In this document: piece by piece, positions 1 through 8,566 of the stretch
Numbering within the stretch: position 1 is the first letter of the stretch
Layout of the letters: every line of letters starts with the position of its first letter
Source: Allocatelliglobosispora scoriae
Lineage (GTDB): Bacteria; Actinomycetota; Actinomycetes; Mycobacteriales; Micromonosporaceae
DNA: 64,000 bases
Direction of reading: 5' to 3'
Assembly (NCBI RefSeq): GCF_014204945.1
Contig: NZ_JACHMN010000002.1
Coordinates: forward strand, 1,812,503-1,876,502
Program-made: the position numbers and the translations under genes
The notes under the pieces: model-generated
The model's database searches: none
Seen by the model: only the letters and a program-made list of their open reading frames with translations
Told to the model about the DNA's origin: nothing

Positions 1-294
1 GCGGCCGGGCACGACCTGATCACGCCCGGTGGCATGACCGCTGCGCTCGACGCCCTGGTGGCGACGGTCGGCGCGGGCAGGCTGCGGTTGATCCACGCCA
101 ACGACTCCAAGGACCCGGTCGGCTCGACCCGGGACCGGCACGAGACGATCGGCCGGGGCACGATCGGTCTCGCCCCCTTCGCCGAGCTGATGGCGCACGA
201 GGCGGCCCGCGACATCCCGTGGATCGTGGAGACCCCGGGCGAGTTCCAGGCGGCCGACATCGCCGCGCTCGCCGCGCTGCGCCCGACCGCCTGA
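1..294 (+). CDS. nfo: Endonuclease IV (AP endonuclease family 2), C-terminal part
   Basis: The gene enters from the left edge, so only the last 97 residues are present. Endonuclease IV cuts DNA 5' of abasic sites in base-excision repair, using a three-metal centre in a TIM barrel. The fragment contains the family signature LIHANDSKDPVGS followed by DRHETIG and GTIG, whose His, Asp and Glu residues bind metal, and then IVETPGE near the end, matching the conserved final beta-strand glutamate. It stops with TGA at 292-294. The upstream part and promoter lie outside the window. I am confident of the family; the symbol assumes orthology with E. coli Nfo. Confidence 0.85.
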   Translation, partial: AAGHDLITPGGMTAALDALVATVGAGRLRLIHANDSKDPVGSTRDRHETIGRGTIGLAPFAELMAHEAARDIPWIVETPGEFQAADIAALAALRPTA

Positions 295-372
295 CCCTGC
301 CCGTTCGGGTCATTTTCGCGGTGATCGGCATCACGACCCTTGCGCTGACCTGGGGGTTTAGTGCACCCTTAC

Positions 373-391
373 TGAGGCAAGGTAAGCCTAA
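373..391. promoter_or_regulatory. IdeR/DmdR-type iron box upstream of bfd
   Basis: TGAGGCAAGGTAAGCCTAA matches 13 of 19 positions of the actinobacterial iron-box consensus TTAGGTTAGGCTAACCTAA and keeps its dyad outline. It ends 15 nt before the bfd start codon, so an Fe-loaded IdeR/DmdR regulator could control bfd and bfr. Site identity is inferred from the consensus. Confidence 0.6.
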
Positions 392-406
392 CCACAGCGA
401 GGTGTC

Positions 407-595
407 ATGTTCGTCTGCATCTGTGCCCGGGTGCGTGAGTGCGAAGTCCGCACCGCGATCCTGTGCGGCGCACGGACAGAGGAATCGGTCGGCGACGCGT
501 GCGGCGCCGGGACCGGCTGCGGGAGCTGCCTCGACCGGATCGTCGATCTGATCGACGAGCACACCGCCGACACACCCCTTGCCATGGCAGCCTAA
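407..595 (+). CDS. bfd: Bacterioferritin-associated ferredoxin (Bfd)
   Basis: This 62-residue protein carries the BFD [2Fe-2S] cysteine pattern: CIC at residues 4-6 and C..C (TGCGSC) near residue 40. In the family, Bfd donates electrons to the bacterioferritin haem so that stored Fe(III) is released as Fe(II). An ATG at 407 is preceded by GAGG about 6 nt upstream. It sits just downstream of an iron-box-like site and 64 nt upstream of bfr, so the two genes are probably co-regulated by iron and may be co-transcribed. Length and cysteine spacing are typical, and no defect is visible. Confidence 0.88.
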   Translation: MFVCICARVRECEVRTAILCGARTEESVGDACGAGTGCGSCLDRIVDLIDEHTADTPLAMAA

Positions 596-606
596 GCCCG
601 GATTTA

Positions 607-625
607 ATTAGACATAAAGGCTAAT
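607..625. promoter_or_regulatory. Possible second iron box or operator between bfd and bfr
   Basis: A 19-bp dyad with ATTAG and CTAAT ends lies in an AT-rich patch of the bfd-bfr gap, 35 nt before the bfr start. Its ends match the outer TTAG/CTAA of the iron-box consensus, but the centre is poor. It could be a weak IdeR site or part of a bfr promoter. Confidence 0.3.
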
Positions 626-659
626 CTTCCCTCACCGACCGATGTGGGGGTTATTTACC

Positions 660-1139
660 ATGCAAGGCGACGCGCGCGTCATCGAGTTCCTCAATGAGCA
701 GCTCACCGCTGAGCTCACGGCCATCAACCAGTATTTCCTCCACGCCAAGATGCAGGAGAACTGGGGCTTCACGAAGCTCGCGAAGCACACCAAGCACGAG
801 TCCATCGACGAGATGCGCCATGCCGAGGTGCTCACCGACCGCATCCTCTTCCTCGAAGGACTGCCGAACTACCAGAAGCTGCTCGCGCTGCGCATCGGCG
901 AGAACGTCAAGGAGCAGTTCGAGTGCGACATGCTCGTCGAGGCCGAGGCGATCGAGCGGCTGCGCCGGGGCATCGACCACATGCGCTCCGTGGGTGATGT
1001 GACCTCCGCGAAGATCTTCGAGGACATCCTCCAGGACGAGGAGCACCACATCGACTACCTGGAGACGCAGCTCCAGCTGATCGAGACGCTGGGTCTGCCG
1101 CTCTACCTCCAGAACGTGACCGAGCACCCGGAGTCCTGA
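660..1139 (+). CDS. bfr: Bacterioferritin
   Basis: Bacterioferritin forms a 24-subunit haem-containing cage that oxidises and stores iron. The 159-residue reading from ATG 660 has every ferroxidase ligand at canonical positions: E18, E51, H54, E94, E127 and H130, plus the haem-ligand M52. An in-frame ATG at 642 adds MWGLFT, but family members begin MQGD and the run GGGGG at 646-650 is a well-placed ribosome site for 660, so 660 is preferred. It pairs with bfd upstream, giving a store-and-release module. No terminator hairpin is obvious before the next gene. Confidence 0.95.
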   Translation: MQGDARVIEFLNEQLTAELTAINQYFLHAKMQENWGFTKLAKHTKHESIDEMRHAEVLTDRILFLEGLPNYQKLLALRIGENVKEQFECDMLVEAEAIERLRRGIDHMRSVGDVTSAKIFEDILQDEEHHIDYLETQLQLIETLGLPLYLQNVTEHPES

Positions 1140-1182
1140 TCCACCCGGGAGGCCCTCGCCCCACCGCTCGTCATCGGGCAGG

Positions 1183-1210
1183 TTGCGGCGGGGGCCTCCA
1201 TCGGTAGACT
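1183..1210 (+). promoter_or_regulatory. Probable promoter of the padR gene (leaderless)
   Basis: TTGCGG at 1183-1188 and TAGACT at 1205-1210 are separated by 16 nt. The start codon lies 8 nt after the -10 hexamer and no ribosome site precedes it, which fits a leaderless transcript. Confidence 0.45.
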
Positions 1211-1218
1211 CGCTACGC

Positions 1219-1542
1219 ATGAAGGCCGACGCACTCCGGGGACACCTCGACGCGGTGCTGCTCTCGGTGCTGGAGTCCGGCCCGCGCCACGGCTACGCCG
1301 TCATCGAAGCCCTGCAGACCCGCAGCGGAGGCGCACTCGACCTGCCCACGGGGACCGTCTATCCGGCGCTGCGGCGGCTGGAGCGGGCCGGTTATGTCCG
1401 CAGTTCGTGGAGCACGGTCGGCGGACGCGAGCGGCGGACCTATGAGCTGACCTCCGCCGGTGGCCGGGCGCTCGCCACCGAACGCACCGCCTGGCAGGAC
1501 TTCACCCGCACCATCGGCGGATTCCTCAACGCCCCCGCTTGA
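1219..1542 (+). CDS. PadR family transcriptional regulator
   Basis: A 107-residue winged-helix protein of the PadR family. It has the N-terminal pattern LRGHLDAVLLSVLESGPRHG, the wing segment LPTGTVYPALRRLE and the following GRERRTYELT. PadR proteins are usually local repressors that respond to small phenolic or other ligands, with their targets adjacent. The start at ATG 1219 lacks a Shine-Dalgarno sequence but follows a promoter-like pair closely. The converging neighbour encodes a HAAS-like membrane protein; PadR and HAAS genes are often partners, though here they are not in one operon. The target and ligand are unknown. Confidence 0.85.
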   Translation: MKADALRGHLDAVLLSVLESGPRHGYAVIEALQTRSGGALDLPTGTVYPALRRLERAGYVRSSWSTVGGRERRTYELTSAGGRALATERTAWQDFTRTIGGFLNAPA

Positions 1543-1547
1543 AACAC

Positions 1548-1572
1548 CAACTCTTCAAGAGTTGCGCCGATC
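1548..1572. repeat. Single palindrome with GATC, related to the hairpin at 52690
   Basis: CAACTCTTCAAGAGTTG is an odd-length perfect palindrome (8+1+8) just after the padR stop, followed by GCGCC and GATC. The same palindrome and GATC, at the same 13-nt distance from the centre, form each arm of the hairpin at 52690-52772. Here only one half is present. It may help terminate padR and the converging gene. Confidence 0.6.
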
Positions 1573-1609
1573 ATGGCGCTACCGCGACCGCCGTGTGATC
1601 GCGAACCCG

Positions 1610-2272
1610 TCAGGACGCGTGCAGGCAGCGGCTCGTGGACCTGATCACCAGCGTGAAGCAGACCGTCCAGACGATCATGTTGGCGCCCATCGCCGCCGAC
1701 AGCAGCGCCTGCGGCGCCCAGATCACGCTCATGGCGAGGAGCCCGGTCCCGGCGAGCAGCGACGCGCTCACCATCCCCGCCGCCGCCCGGCCGAGCGCCC
1801 ACGGCACCCAGCGCGGCATCGGCAGCAACCGGGCGCCCGGCCCGAGCAGCAGCCACATCACCAGGAAAAAGGCGCCCGAGCCGTAGCCGAAGAGATCGAC
1901 GAGACGCGCGAAGGTCAGATAGTCCTGCGGCGGCGAGAACTGCGCACCCGGCGCGCTCGCCGGATGCAGATGGTGCCACGACAGCCCCGAGAGGAAGACG
2001 GCGAGCGGCAGCATCACGCCGAGCTTCAGCGCGGTCCGCCGCCCCTGGGTCATCGCCAGCTCGCGCTGGAACTCCCCCGCCAGCTCGTCCACCCGCCCGA
2101 AGTCGGCCACCGCGCGGCGCTCGGCCTCCACAACCCCCAAACCCCCGCGCCGGTACGCCGAAGCAGCGTCCCACAGACCGTCCCTGACCTCGGTCAGCAC
2201 GTCGTCGACGAGCGGGCTCGGACCCCGCAGCCGCCCGCCGAGCGAGGTCACGAAGTCGTCGATGGCGGTCAT
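1610..2272 (-). CDS. HAAS-domain-like integral membrane protein
   Basis: A 220-residue protein. The N-terminal 75 residues are soluble and alpha-helical ([20 protein letters not shown], then [20 protein letters not shown]), a pattern typical of the HAAS/permease-prefix domain often linked to PadR regulators. Four hydrophobic segments follow, near residues 83-97, 122-143, 155-177 and 185-205. Its start overlaps the ltaE stop by 4 nt (ATGA), so it is translationally coupled to ltaE. HAAS domains are thought to be helical signalling or assembly modules; the substrate, if any, is unknown. The padR gene converges on it from the other side. Confidence 0.7.
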   Translation of the reverse strand: MTAIDDFVTSLGGRLRGPSPLVDDVLTEVRDGLWDAASAYRRGGLGVVEAERRAVADFGRVDELAGEFQRELAMTQGRRTALKLGVMLPLAVFLSGLSWHHLHPASAPGAQFSPPQDYLTFARLVDLFGYGSGAFFLVMWLLLGPGARLLPMPRWVPWALGRAAAGMVSASLLAGTGLLAMSVIWAPQALLSAAMGANMIVWTVCFTLVIRSTSRCLHAS

Positions 2273-3291
2273 GCCAGCAAAGGTACAAGAACCTCGACGG
2301 CCCGCTCGACCCCGGCATCATCGAGGTCGAGGTGCGTCACCAGCCGGCAGACCTGCGGAGCGAGCGCCGTGACATGGACCCCTTGCGCGGCTGCGGCCTT
2401 GGCGAGGGTGGGCGCGTCGATCGACGCTTTCGCCAGGTCCAGCAGCACCAGGTTGGTCTGGACCGCGGCCGGATCGACGACGCCGGACGGGGCGAGCGCC
2501 TCGGCGAGCCGCCGTGCCCGGACGTGGTCGTCGGCGAGCCGCTCGATGTGGTGGCGGACGGCGTGGAGCCCCGCCGCGGCGAGGATCCCGGCCTGGCGCA
2601 TGCCGCCGCCGAGGCGCTTGCGGATGAAGCGGGCCTTGTCGATGCGCTCCGCACTGCCGACGACGAGGGAGCCGACCGGCGCGCCGAGACCCTTGGAGAG
2701 GCAGACCGACAGGGTGTCGAAGACGCCGCCGTAGATGTCGAGCGGCACCCCGGCGGCGACGTGCGCGTGCCAGATCCGGGCACCGTCGCAGTGCAGCGCG
2801 ACACCCCGGTCGGTGGCGACCTCACGCAGCTCACGCAGCGTGTCGAGGGGGACGACCGTGCCGCCGCCGACGTTGTGGGTCTGCTCGACGGCGATCGCGG
2901 CGGTCGGGATCGTCCAGCCGCCACCAGGGTTGATCATGGAGGCGATCAGCTCGACATCGAGGGCGCCGTGGGCGAAGGGCCACGTGCGGCTGGAGATCCC
3001 GCCGTACGCCGCCGCCGTGCCCATCTCGAAGAGGAGCACGTGCGCCTTGGTGTCGGCGATGATCTCGTTGCCGGGCGGGCAGAGCAGCTGCATGGCGATC
3101 TGGTTGGCCATCGACCCGGTCGGCGTGAACAGCGCCGCCTCGTGCCCGAAGAGCGCGGCCACCTCGGCCTGCAGCTCGTTGACGGTCGGGTCCTCGCCGT
3201 AGACATCGTCGCCGACCTCGGCGTCCGCCATCGCGGCACGCATGGCGGCGGTGGGCTTCGTGACAGTGTCCGACCTCAGATCAACAACCAT
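2269..3291 (-). CDS. ltaE: Low-specificity threonine aldolase (beta-eliminating lyase family)
   Basis: This PLP enzyme of fold type I cleaves L-threonine or allo-threonine to glycine and acetaldehyde. The 340-residue protein opens with the family signature [13 protein letters not shown], has [14 protein letters not shown] near residue 29, the PLP-contact HCDGARIW near 167, and the Schiff-base lysine in [14 protein letters not shown] (K200). A GTG six bases upstream is also in frame, but AGGAAG sits 5 nt before ATG 3291, so ATG is chosen. It is followed, with a 4-nt overlap, by the HAAS-like membrane protein gene. A long hairpin separates it from the DAHP synthase gene upstream. Confidence 0.9.
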   Translation of the reverse strand: MVVDLRSDTVTKPTAAMRAAMADAEVGDDVYGEDPTVNELQAEVAALFGHEAALFTPTGSMANQIAMQLLCPPGNEIIADTKAHVLLFEMGTAAAYGGISSRTWPFAHGALDVELIASMINPGGGWTIPTAAIAVEQTHNVGGGTVVPLDTLRELREVATDRGVALHCDGARIWHAHVAAGVPLDIYGGVFDTLSVCLSKGLGAPVGSLVVGSAERIDKARFIRKRLGGGMRQAGILAAAGLHAVRHHIERLADDHVRARRLAEALAPSGVVDPAAVQTNLVLLDLAKASIDAPTLAKAAAAQGVHVTALAPQVCRLVTHLDLDDAGVERAVEVLVPLLA

Positions 3292-3355
3292 GCTCACTTC
3301 CTACCGCATCGGTTTGTCCCGGGTCGCCCCGGGACGGAATTAGCGACCCGTCAGC

Positions 3356-3440
3356 GCAAAGATCCGGGCTGGTTCGGGGAATCCGACGCGATCACCTTGC
3401 ATGATCACGTCCGGTTCCCCGAACCAGCCCGGATCTTTGC
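3356..3440. repeat. 85-bp paired-core hairpin (26-bp perfect arms)
   Basis: Perfect 26-bp arms at 3356-3381 and 3415-3440 enclose 33 nt that can fold again (CGCGATCA against TGATCACG). Each arm holds TTCNNNGAA, centred at 3377 and 3419, 42 bp apart, with GATC 8 nt outside each. It lies just after the DAHP synthase stop and upstream of ltaE, where it should terminate the former. It shares geometry, but little sequence, with the family at 34.4, 45.3 and 52.9 kb. Confidence 0.85.
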
Positions 3441-3462
3441 CGAGCTTGCGAGCGGGTGAGGA

Positions 3463-4852
<1,390 letters not shown>

Positions 4853-4932
4853 GGTCACAAGAGTACGGCGGCCCTCTGGATCACTCCCCACCCGATTCCC
4901 ATATTCCGCAGCATGGGATCTTCCAGCGCAGC

Positions 4933-5574
4933 GTGGTGATCGTTACAACTGGTGTGGGTGAATTGCCGGCTCTGTCCGCGTACCGGCGGCATAAGGAGAT
5001 CCAGGACATCGACCTGGAGGGAATCGCGATCCCCGGGCTGGTCGGTGAGTTCTTCCGCCGCCCGGAGGGCGAGCGGATCGCGACCGTCGGCCTCTACCGC
5101 CACGCGGGGGTCGAGCTCTTCATGGCCTGGGGGTACGCCGACGAAGCCCACTGCCAGTGGACCGCCTACCGGCGGTCGGACGGTGGCTGGACCGCGCCTT
5201 CGCGCGGCTGCCCGAGGGTGCGTCCCGTGGCCGGCGGTATCGAGCTGGAGGCCGACGACGGCCCGAGGTTCCTCCCCGCCCAGCCACGTTCTGCAGCAAA
5301 CGGTGGCCTCGATCGCGAGAATGACCACGCTGTGCAGCAAAGCGCGGCAGGCGCACAGACGCCGCCGCCGACCACGACTGCCCCTCTCACAGCCGCAGCC
5401 GACAGCGGATCGTCTGGCCTGCCGCTACTGCGCGACTTCGCGGATGGCCGTCTGTGGAGCCCGGGCGGCACGTCGCACGTAGCCGACCGAGGCGATGGTG
5501 ATGGCGAGGCTGGTGACGAGGGCGATCGCGTGCAGCACGGGGTTGGCGATCGGGACGAACGCGATGACCGCTGA
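4933..5574 (+). CDS. Hypothetical protein, boundaries uncertain
   Basis: From GTG 4933 a reading frame with strong G/C third positions encodes about 110 plausible residues, including IAIPGLVGEFF, RIATVGLYRHAGVELFMAWG and CQWTAYRRSDGGW. After roughly position 5260 the codon pattern deteriorates, and the frame runs 150 nt into the opposite-strand membrane gene before stopping at 5574. The true end is therefore doubtful; a frameshift around 5190 is possible because the +2 frame there reads RAFARLPEGAS. It is divergent from the DAHP synthase gene. I recognise no family. If it is not a gene, 4853-5424 holds nothing else I can identify. Confidence 0.35.
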   Translation: MVIVTTGVGELPALSAYRRHKEIQDIDLEGIAIPGLVGEFFRRPEGERIATVGLYRHAGVELFMAWGYADEAHCQWTAYRRSDGGWTAPSRGCPRVRPVAGGIELEADDGPRFLPAQPRSAANGGLDRENDHAVQQSAAGAQTPPPTTTAPLTAAADSGSSGLPLLRDFADGRLWSPGGTSHVADRGDGDGEAGDEGDRVQHGVGDRDERDDR

Positions 5575-5796
5575 CGGGACCTGGACGATCGCGATCAGGG
5601 CGAGCAGCAGGCCGCGGCGCTGCGCCCCCCACAGGAACGCCGACCAGATCGGGGCACTGACCACGGCGAACGTGATGAGGTCGAGGACCGCGTGCAGATA
5701 GGGGTTGGTCACCCGATCGTGGGCGTAGGCGTAGGCAGGGACCGAGACGAGAACACCCGTGATGGCCGTGCCGAGGACAATGGCAGCGCGTCGCAT
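5425..5796 (-). CDS. Small membrane protein, four predicted helices
   Basis: A 123-residue hydrophobic protein. Its helices lie at about residues 3-22 (signal-like, AAIVLGTAITGVLVSVPAYA), 35-55, 62-80 and 85-105, and it ends with a basic tail (RRAARAPQTAIREV). ATG 5796 has GGAGG 5 nt upstream, so the reading beginning further upstream at 5886 is not used. A direct repeat precedes the gene. I see no conserved catalytic motif and cannot assign a function. The gene is probably monocistronic, with proC upstream on the same strand. Confidence 0.65.
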   Translation of the reverse strand: MRRAAIVLGTAITGVLVSVPAYAYAHDRVTNPYLHAVLDLITFAVVSAPIWSAFLWGAQRRGLLLALIAIVQVPSAVIAFVPIANPVLHAIALVTSLAITIASVGYVRRAARAPQTAIREVAQ

Positions 5797-5834
5797 GACC
5801 GCCTCCGATGGCTGAGGTGACTTGCTTCCCTTGC

Positions 5835-5896
5835 CACTCACGGTAAGGCGGACCTCACTCGGGCCGGAAGCCTGAGCAGGTTTCATTCACGGTAAG
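5835..5896. promoter_or_regulatory. Direct repeat CAYTCACGGTAAG upstream of the small membrane gene
   Basis: The 13-mer CACTCACGGTAAG (5835-5847) recurs as CATTCACGGTAAG (5884-5896), 49 bp apart, in the 5' region of the minus-strand membrane protein gene. Two same-orientation copies in a promoter region suggest paired regulator sites. The regulator is unknown. Confidence 0.35.
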
Positions 5897-5920
5897 TAAT
5901 CCCTGCGGGTGAGAGGCTTG

Positions 5921-6727
5921 TCAGCCGTTCTGCGCCGCGATCTCCCGGGCCCGGTCCCGGGCCGCTTCCAGCGCACCGAGCAGGGCCGCCCGAACCCCGT
6001 GATTCTCCAACTCCCGAATCGCCGAGATGGTCGTGCCCGCGGGCGAGGTGACCGCTTCCCGCAGCTTGACCGGGTGCTCCCCCGAGTCCCGCAGCATGAT
6101 CGCCGACCCGATCGCGGTCTGCACGATCAGGTCGTGTGCCACCTGCCGAGGCAGCCCCAGCAGAATCCCCGCGTCGGTCATCGCTTCGACAAGATAGAAG
6201 AAGTAGGCGGGCCCCGACCCCGACAGCGCCGTCACCGCGTCCTGCTGGTTCTCCGGCACCCGAATCGTCCGCCCCAGCGGCTTGAACAGCTCCTCGGCCA
6301 CCCCGAGATGCTCCGCCGTGGCGTGGGCCCCCGCCGAGATGGCCGTCATCGCCTCATCGACCAGCGCCGGCGTATTGGTCATCACCCGAACCACCGGCGT
6401 CCCCGCCACCAGGAACTTCGTGAAAAAGGTGGTGGGCAGCCCAGCACACAGGGACACGACCAGCTTGTCCGCAGGAATGTGCGGTCCCAGCTCGGCCATG
6501 AGCACGCCGGCGTCCTGGGGCTTCACCGCGATGGCGATCACATCCGCGGCCACCGCAGCTTCGGCGTTGCTGAGGACGCGACACCCATACCGCTCCCGAA
6601 GTTCAGCAGCACGCTCTGGCCGCCGAGCAGTGGCGATCAGGTGGTCAACCGGCCACCCGGCCTTCACCAGGCCGGAGAGCAGCACCTCACCGATCTTCCC
6701 AGCCCCGATAACAGCAACAGTCCGCAT
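5921..6727 (-). CDS. proC: Pyrroline-5-carboxylate reductase
   Basis: ProC reduces 1-pyrroline-5-carboxylate to proline with NAD(P)H, the last step of proline synthesis. The 268-residue protein has an N-terminal Rossmann motif (VIGAGKIGE, residues 6-14), the AVKPQD segment typical of the family near residue 67, and the C-terminal dimerisation domain. That domain carries the signature ALSGSGPAYFFYLVEA near residue 165 and TSPAGTT near 230. Length is standard. The same-strand pfk gene lies upstream, separated by a long hairpin, so proC is probably transcribed separately. Confidence 0.95.
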   Translation of the reverse strand: MRTVAVIGAGKIGEVLLSGLVKAGWPVDHLIATARRPERAAELRERYGCRVLSNAEAAVAADVIAIAVKPQDAGVLMAELGPHIPADKLVVSLCAGLPTTFFTKFLVAGTPVVRVMTNTPALVDEAMTAISAGAHATAEHLGVAEELFKPLGRTIRVPENQQDAVTALSGSGPAYFFYLVEAMTDAGILLGLPRQVAHDLIVQTAIGSAIMLRDSGEHPVKLREAVTSPAGTTISAIRELENHGVRAALLGALEAARDRAREIAAQNG

Positions 6728-6775
6728 GAAGTCCAGCCCTCAAGCCTCAACAAATAGTGCGGTCGCCACCACCAC

Positions 6776-6853
6776 AGGATTTCGGGGCCGGATCGACCCG
6801 CGGAGGGATCAAGCCTGACCGCCCGGAGCGGGTCGATCCGGCCCCGAAATCCT
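6776..6853. repeat. 78-bp hairpin, family with conserved loop (copy 1)
   Basis: Perfect 25-bp arms at 6776-6800 and 6829-6853 surround a 28-nt loop. The inner block GGGATCAAGCCTGACCGCCC and the outer TTTCGGGGC/GCCCCGAAA are shared with the hairpin at 59837-59902 (in opposite orientation), while the stem between them differs but stays paired. It follows the pfk stop and precedes proC, a terminator position. Confidence 0.85.
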
Positions 6854-6862
6854 CGAGAGCGA

Positions 6863-7888
6863 TTAACCGAAAAGAACCTCAGACTCGGCGTACCGCTCCA
6901 CCGGAACGGTCTTCAGCTCCCGCGTGGCCTCGATCAGCGGAACGCGGACGATGTCCGTCCCCTGCAGCGCGACCATCTTGCCGAAGTCGCCCTCGTGCAC
7001 GGCGTCGATCGCGTTGAGCCCGAATCGAGTGGCGAGCACCCGGTCGAAGGCGGTCGGCGTTCCACCGCGCTGGGTGTGACCGAGCACGACGGCCCGGGCT
7101 TCCTTGCCCGTGCGCTTCTCGATCTGCTCCGCGAGCCAGGTGCCGATGCCGCCGAGGCGGACGTGGCCGAAGGCGTCGAGCTCGTTGTGCGAGGTCATCA
7201 TGTCGCCGTCGGCCGGAACCGCGCCCTCGGAGACCACGAGGATCGGCGAGTAGTTGGTGCGGAAGCGGCTCTCCACGTGGTCGACGACCTTCTCAAGGTC
7301 GAACGGCTTCTCCGGGATGAGGATGACGTTGGCGCCACCGGCGAGGCCGGCGTGCAGCGCGATCCAGCCGGCGTGGCGGCCCATGACCTCGACGATCAGC
7401 ACGCGGTGGTGCGACTCGGCGGTGGTGTGCAGCCGGTCGATCGCCTCCATCGCGATGTTGACCGCGGTGTCGAAACCGAAGGTGAAGTCGGTCGCGTTGA
7501 GGTCGTTGTCGATCGTCTTCGGGACGCCGATGACGTTGACGCCGAGGCTGTCGAGCTTGGTGGCGACACCCAGGGTGTCCTCACCGCCGATGGCGACGAG
7601 CGCGTCGATGCCGAGGTTGGCGAGGTTCTCCTTGATGCGCTCCACACCGTTGTCGATCTTGAACGGGTTGGTGCGCGAGGAACCCAGGATCGTGCCGCCG
7701 CGCGGCAGGATGCCACGGACCTGCTCGACGCCGAGGGGCTTGGTGAGGCCCTCAAGGGGTCCCTTCCAGCCGTCCTTGAAACCGACGAACTCGTGACCGT
7801 AGGTGCCCACACCCTTGCGGACAACAGCACGAATCACCGCATTGAGACCGGGGCAGTCGCCGCCGCCGGTAAGAACACCGATACGCAT
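6863..7888 (-). CDS. pfkA: 6-Phosphofructokinase, group III, with PPi-type residues
   Basis: Phosphorylates fructose 6-phosphate to the 1,6-bisphosphate in glycolysis. The 341-residue protein has the nucleotide-site motif GVLTGGGDCPGLNA, the substrate/catalytic PKTIDNDLN (D127 catalytic region) and MGRHAGWIAL. The residue discriminating phosphoryl donors is D104 (GGEDT), with K124. ATP-dependent enzymes such as E. coli PfkA have glycine at both, whereas Asp plus Lys is the combination associated with pyrophosphate-dependent enzymes, as in Amycolatopsis. A PPi-linked, reversible enzyme is therefore predicted, though annotation pipelines would call it ATP-dependent. The gene lies alone upstream of proC. 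Confidence 0.9.
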   Translation of the reverse strand: MRIGVLTGGGDCPGLNAVIRAVVRKGVGTYGHEFVGFKDGWKGPLEGLTKPLGVEQVRGILPRGGTILGSSRTNPFKIDNGVERIKENLANLGIDALVAIGGEDTLGVATKLDSLGVNVIGVPKTIDNDLNATDFTFGFDTAVNIAMEAIDRLHTTAESHHRVLIVEVMGRHAGWIALHAGLAGGANVILIPEKPFDLEKVVDHVESRFRTNYSPILVVSEGAVPADGDMMTSHNELDAFGHVRLGGIGTWLAEQIEKRTGKEARAVVLGHTQRGGTPTAFDRVLATRFGLNAIDAVHEGDFGKMVALQGTDIVRVPLIEATRELKTVPVERYAESEVLFG

Positions 7889-8032
7889 CTCGATCCTCCG
7901 AGTGGCGATGTAGCCAATAAGAGCCCTATGTGAGCCCCAGGAGCAAGGAGATCGGCGTCGTTGCCGGCCCGGGGCGGGCCGCAGATGCGAACTTTAGTCC
8001 TACCGGATGAGCGGGCACCAGCGACCCCGCCT

Positions 8033-8539
8033 TTACACGCCGCTAATAGTTCGGTAACGCGCCAAATTGTGCCGGGCGTCCACCAGTGCGTCGTGACGTG
8101 CGGCTTCGGCATCCGGGAGCGGTGGCCGGCCCGCGTCGTCCCACAGCTGGCGCAGCTCCTTGGTGAACCGGGGGATCTCCCTCGGCAGCGCCGTCATGGC
8201 ACCCCAGATCTGGGCGAGCACGACGTGGTCGTAGGCCGCGTACCACGCCCAGAGCTCGATCTGCTCCGTCGGATCGGCCTTCAGCGGCTCGACCAGGAAG
8301 TCGTAGAGGTCGTCGCGGATCCGCTCGCGGGAGCGCCACGCCTTGTGCCCGGGGCTCGGCAGCTTCTCCAGCACGTTGCGGCGCACCCAGGGGATGGCCT
8401 TCGACTCGTCGAACTGCGACGAGATCGCGTAGAACTCGCGGCCGTGCTCGTCGACGACCCCGATCGAGACCAGGTCGATGGTGACGCCGTCCTCGATGAA
8501 CTCGCAGTCATAGAAATACCGGTAGGTCACCTGGTCCAT
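8033..8539 (-). CDS. Polyadenylate-specific 3'-exoribonuclease AS family
   Basis: This 168-residue protein resembles M. tuberculosis Rv2179c, a DEDD-superfamily 3'-5' exoribonuclease. Visible motifs are YFYDCEFIEDG at residues 8-18 (the DxE metal site), WYAAYDHVVLAQ near residue 100 (second acidic site), and HDALVDARHNLARY near the C-terminus (Exo III-like HxxxD). These match the family layout and length. It probably trims RNA 3' ends. It starts at ATG 8539 and diverges from the DUF1028 gene, with a 27-bp gap between them, so the two starts share a compact promoter region. Confidence 0.88.
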   Translation of the reverse strand: MDQVTYRYFYDCEFIEDGVTIDLVSIGVVDEHGREFYAISSQFDESKAIPWVRRNVLEKLPSPGHKAWRSRERIRDDLYDFLVEPLKADPTEQIELWAWYAAYDHVVLAQIWGAMTALPREIPRFTKELRQLWDDAGRPPLPDAEAARHDALVDARHNLARYRTISGV

Positions 8540-8566
8540 CTTTCACGGAAGAATTAATGTGCCGCC

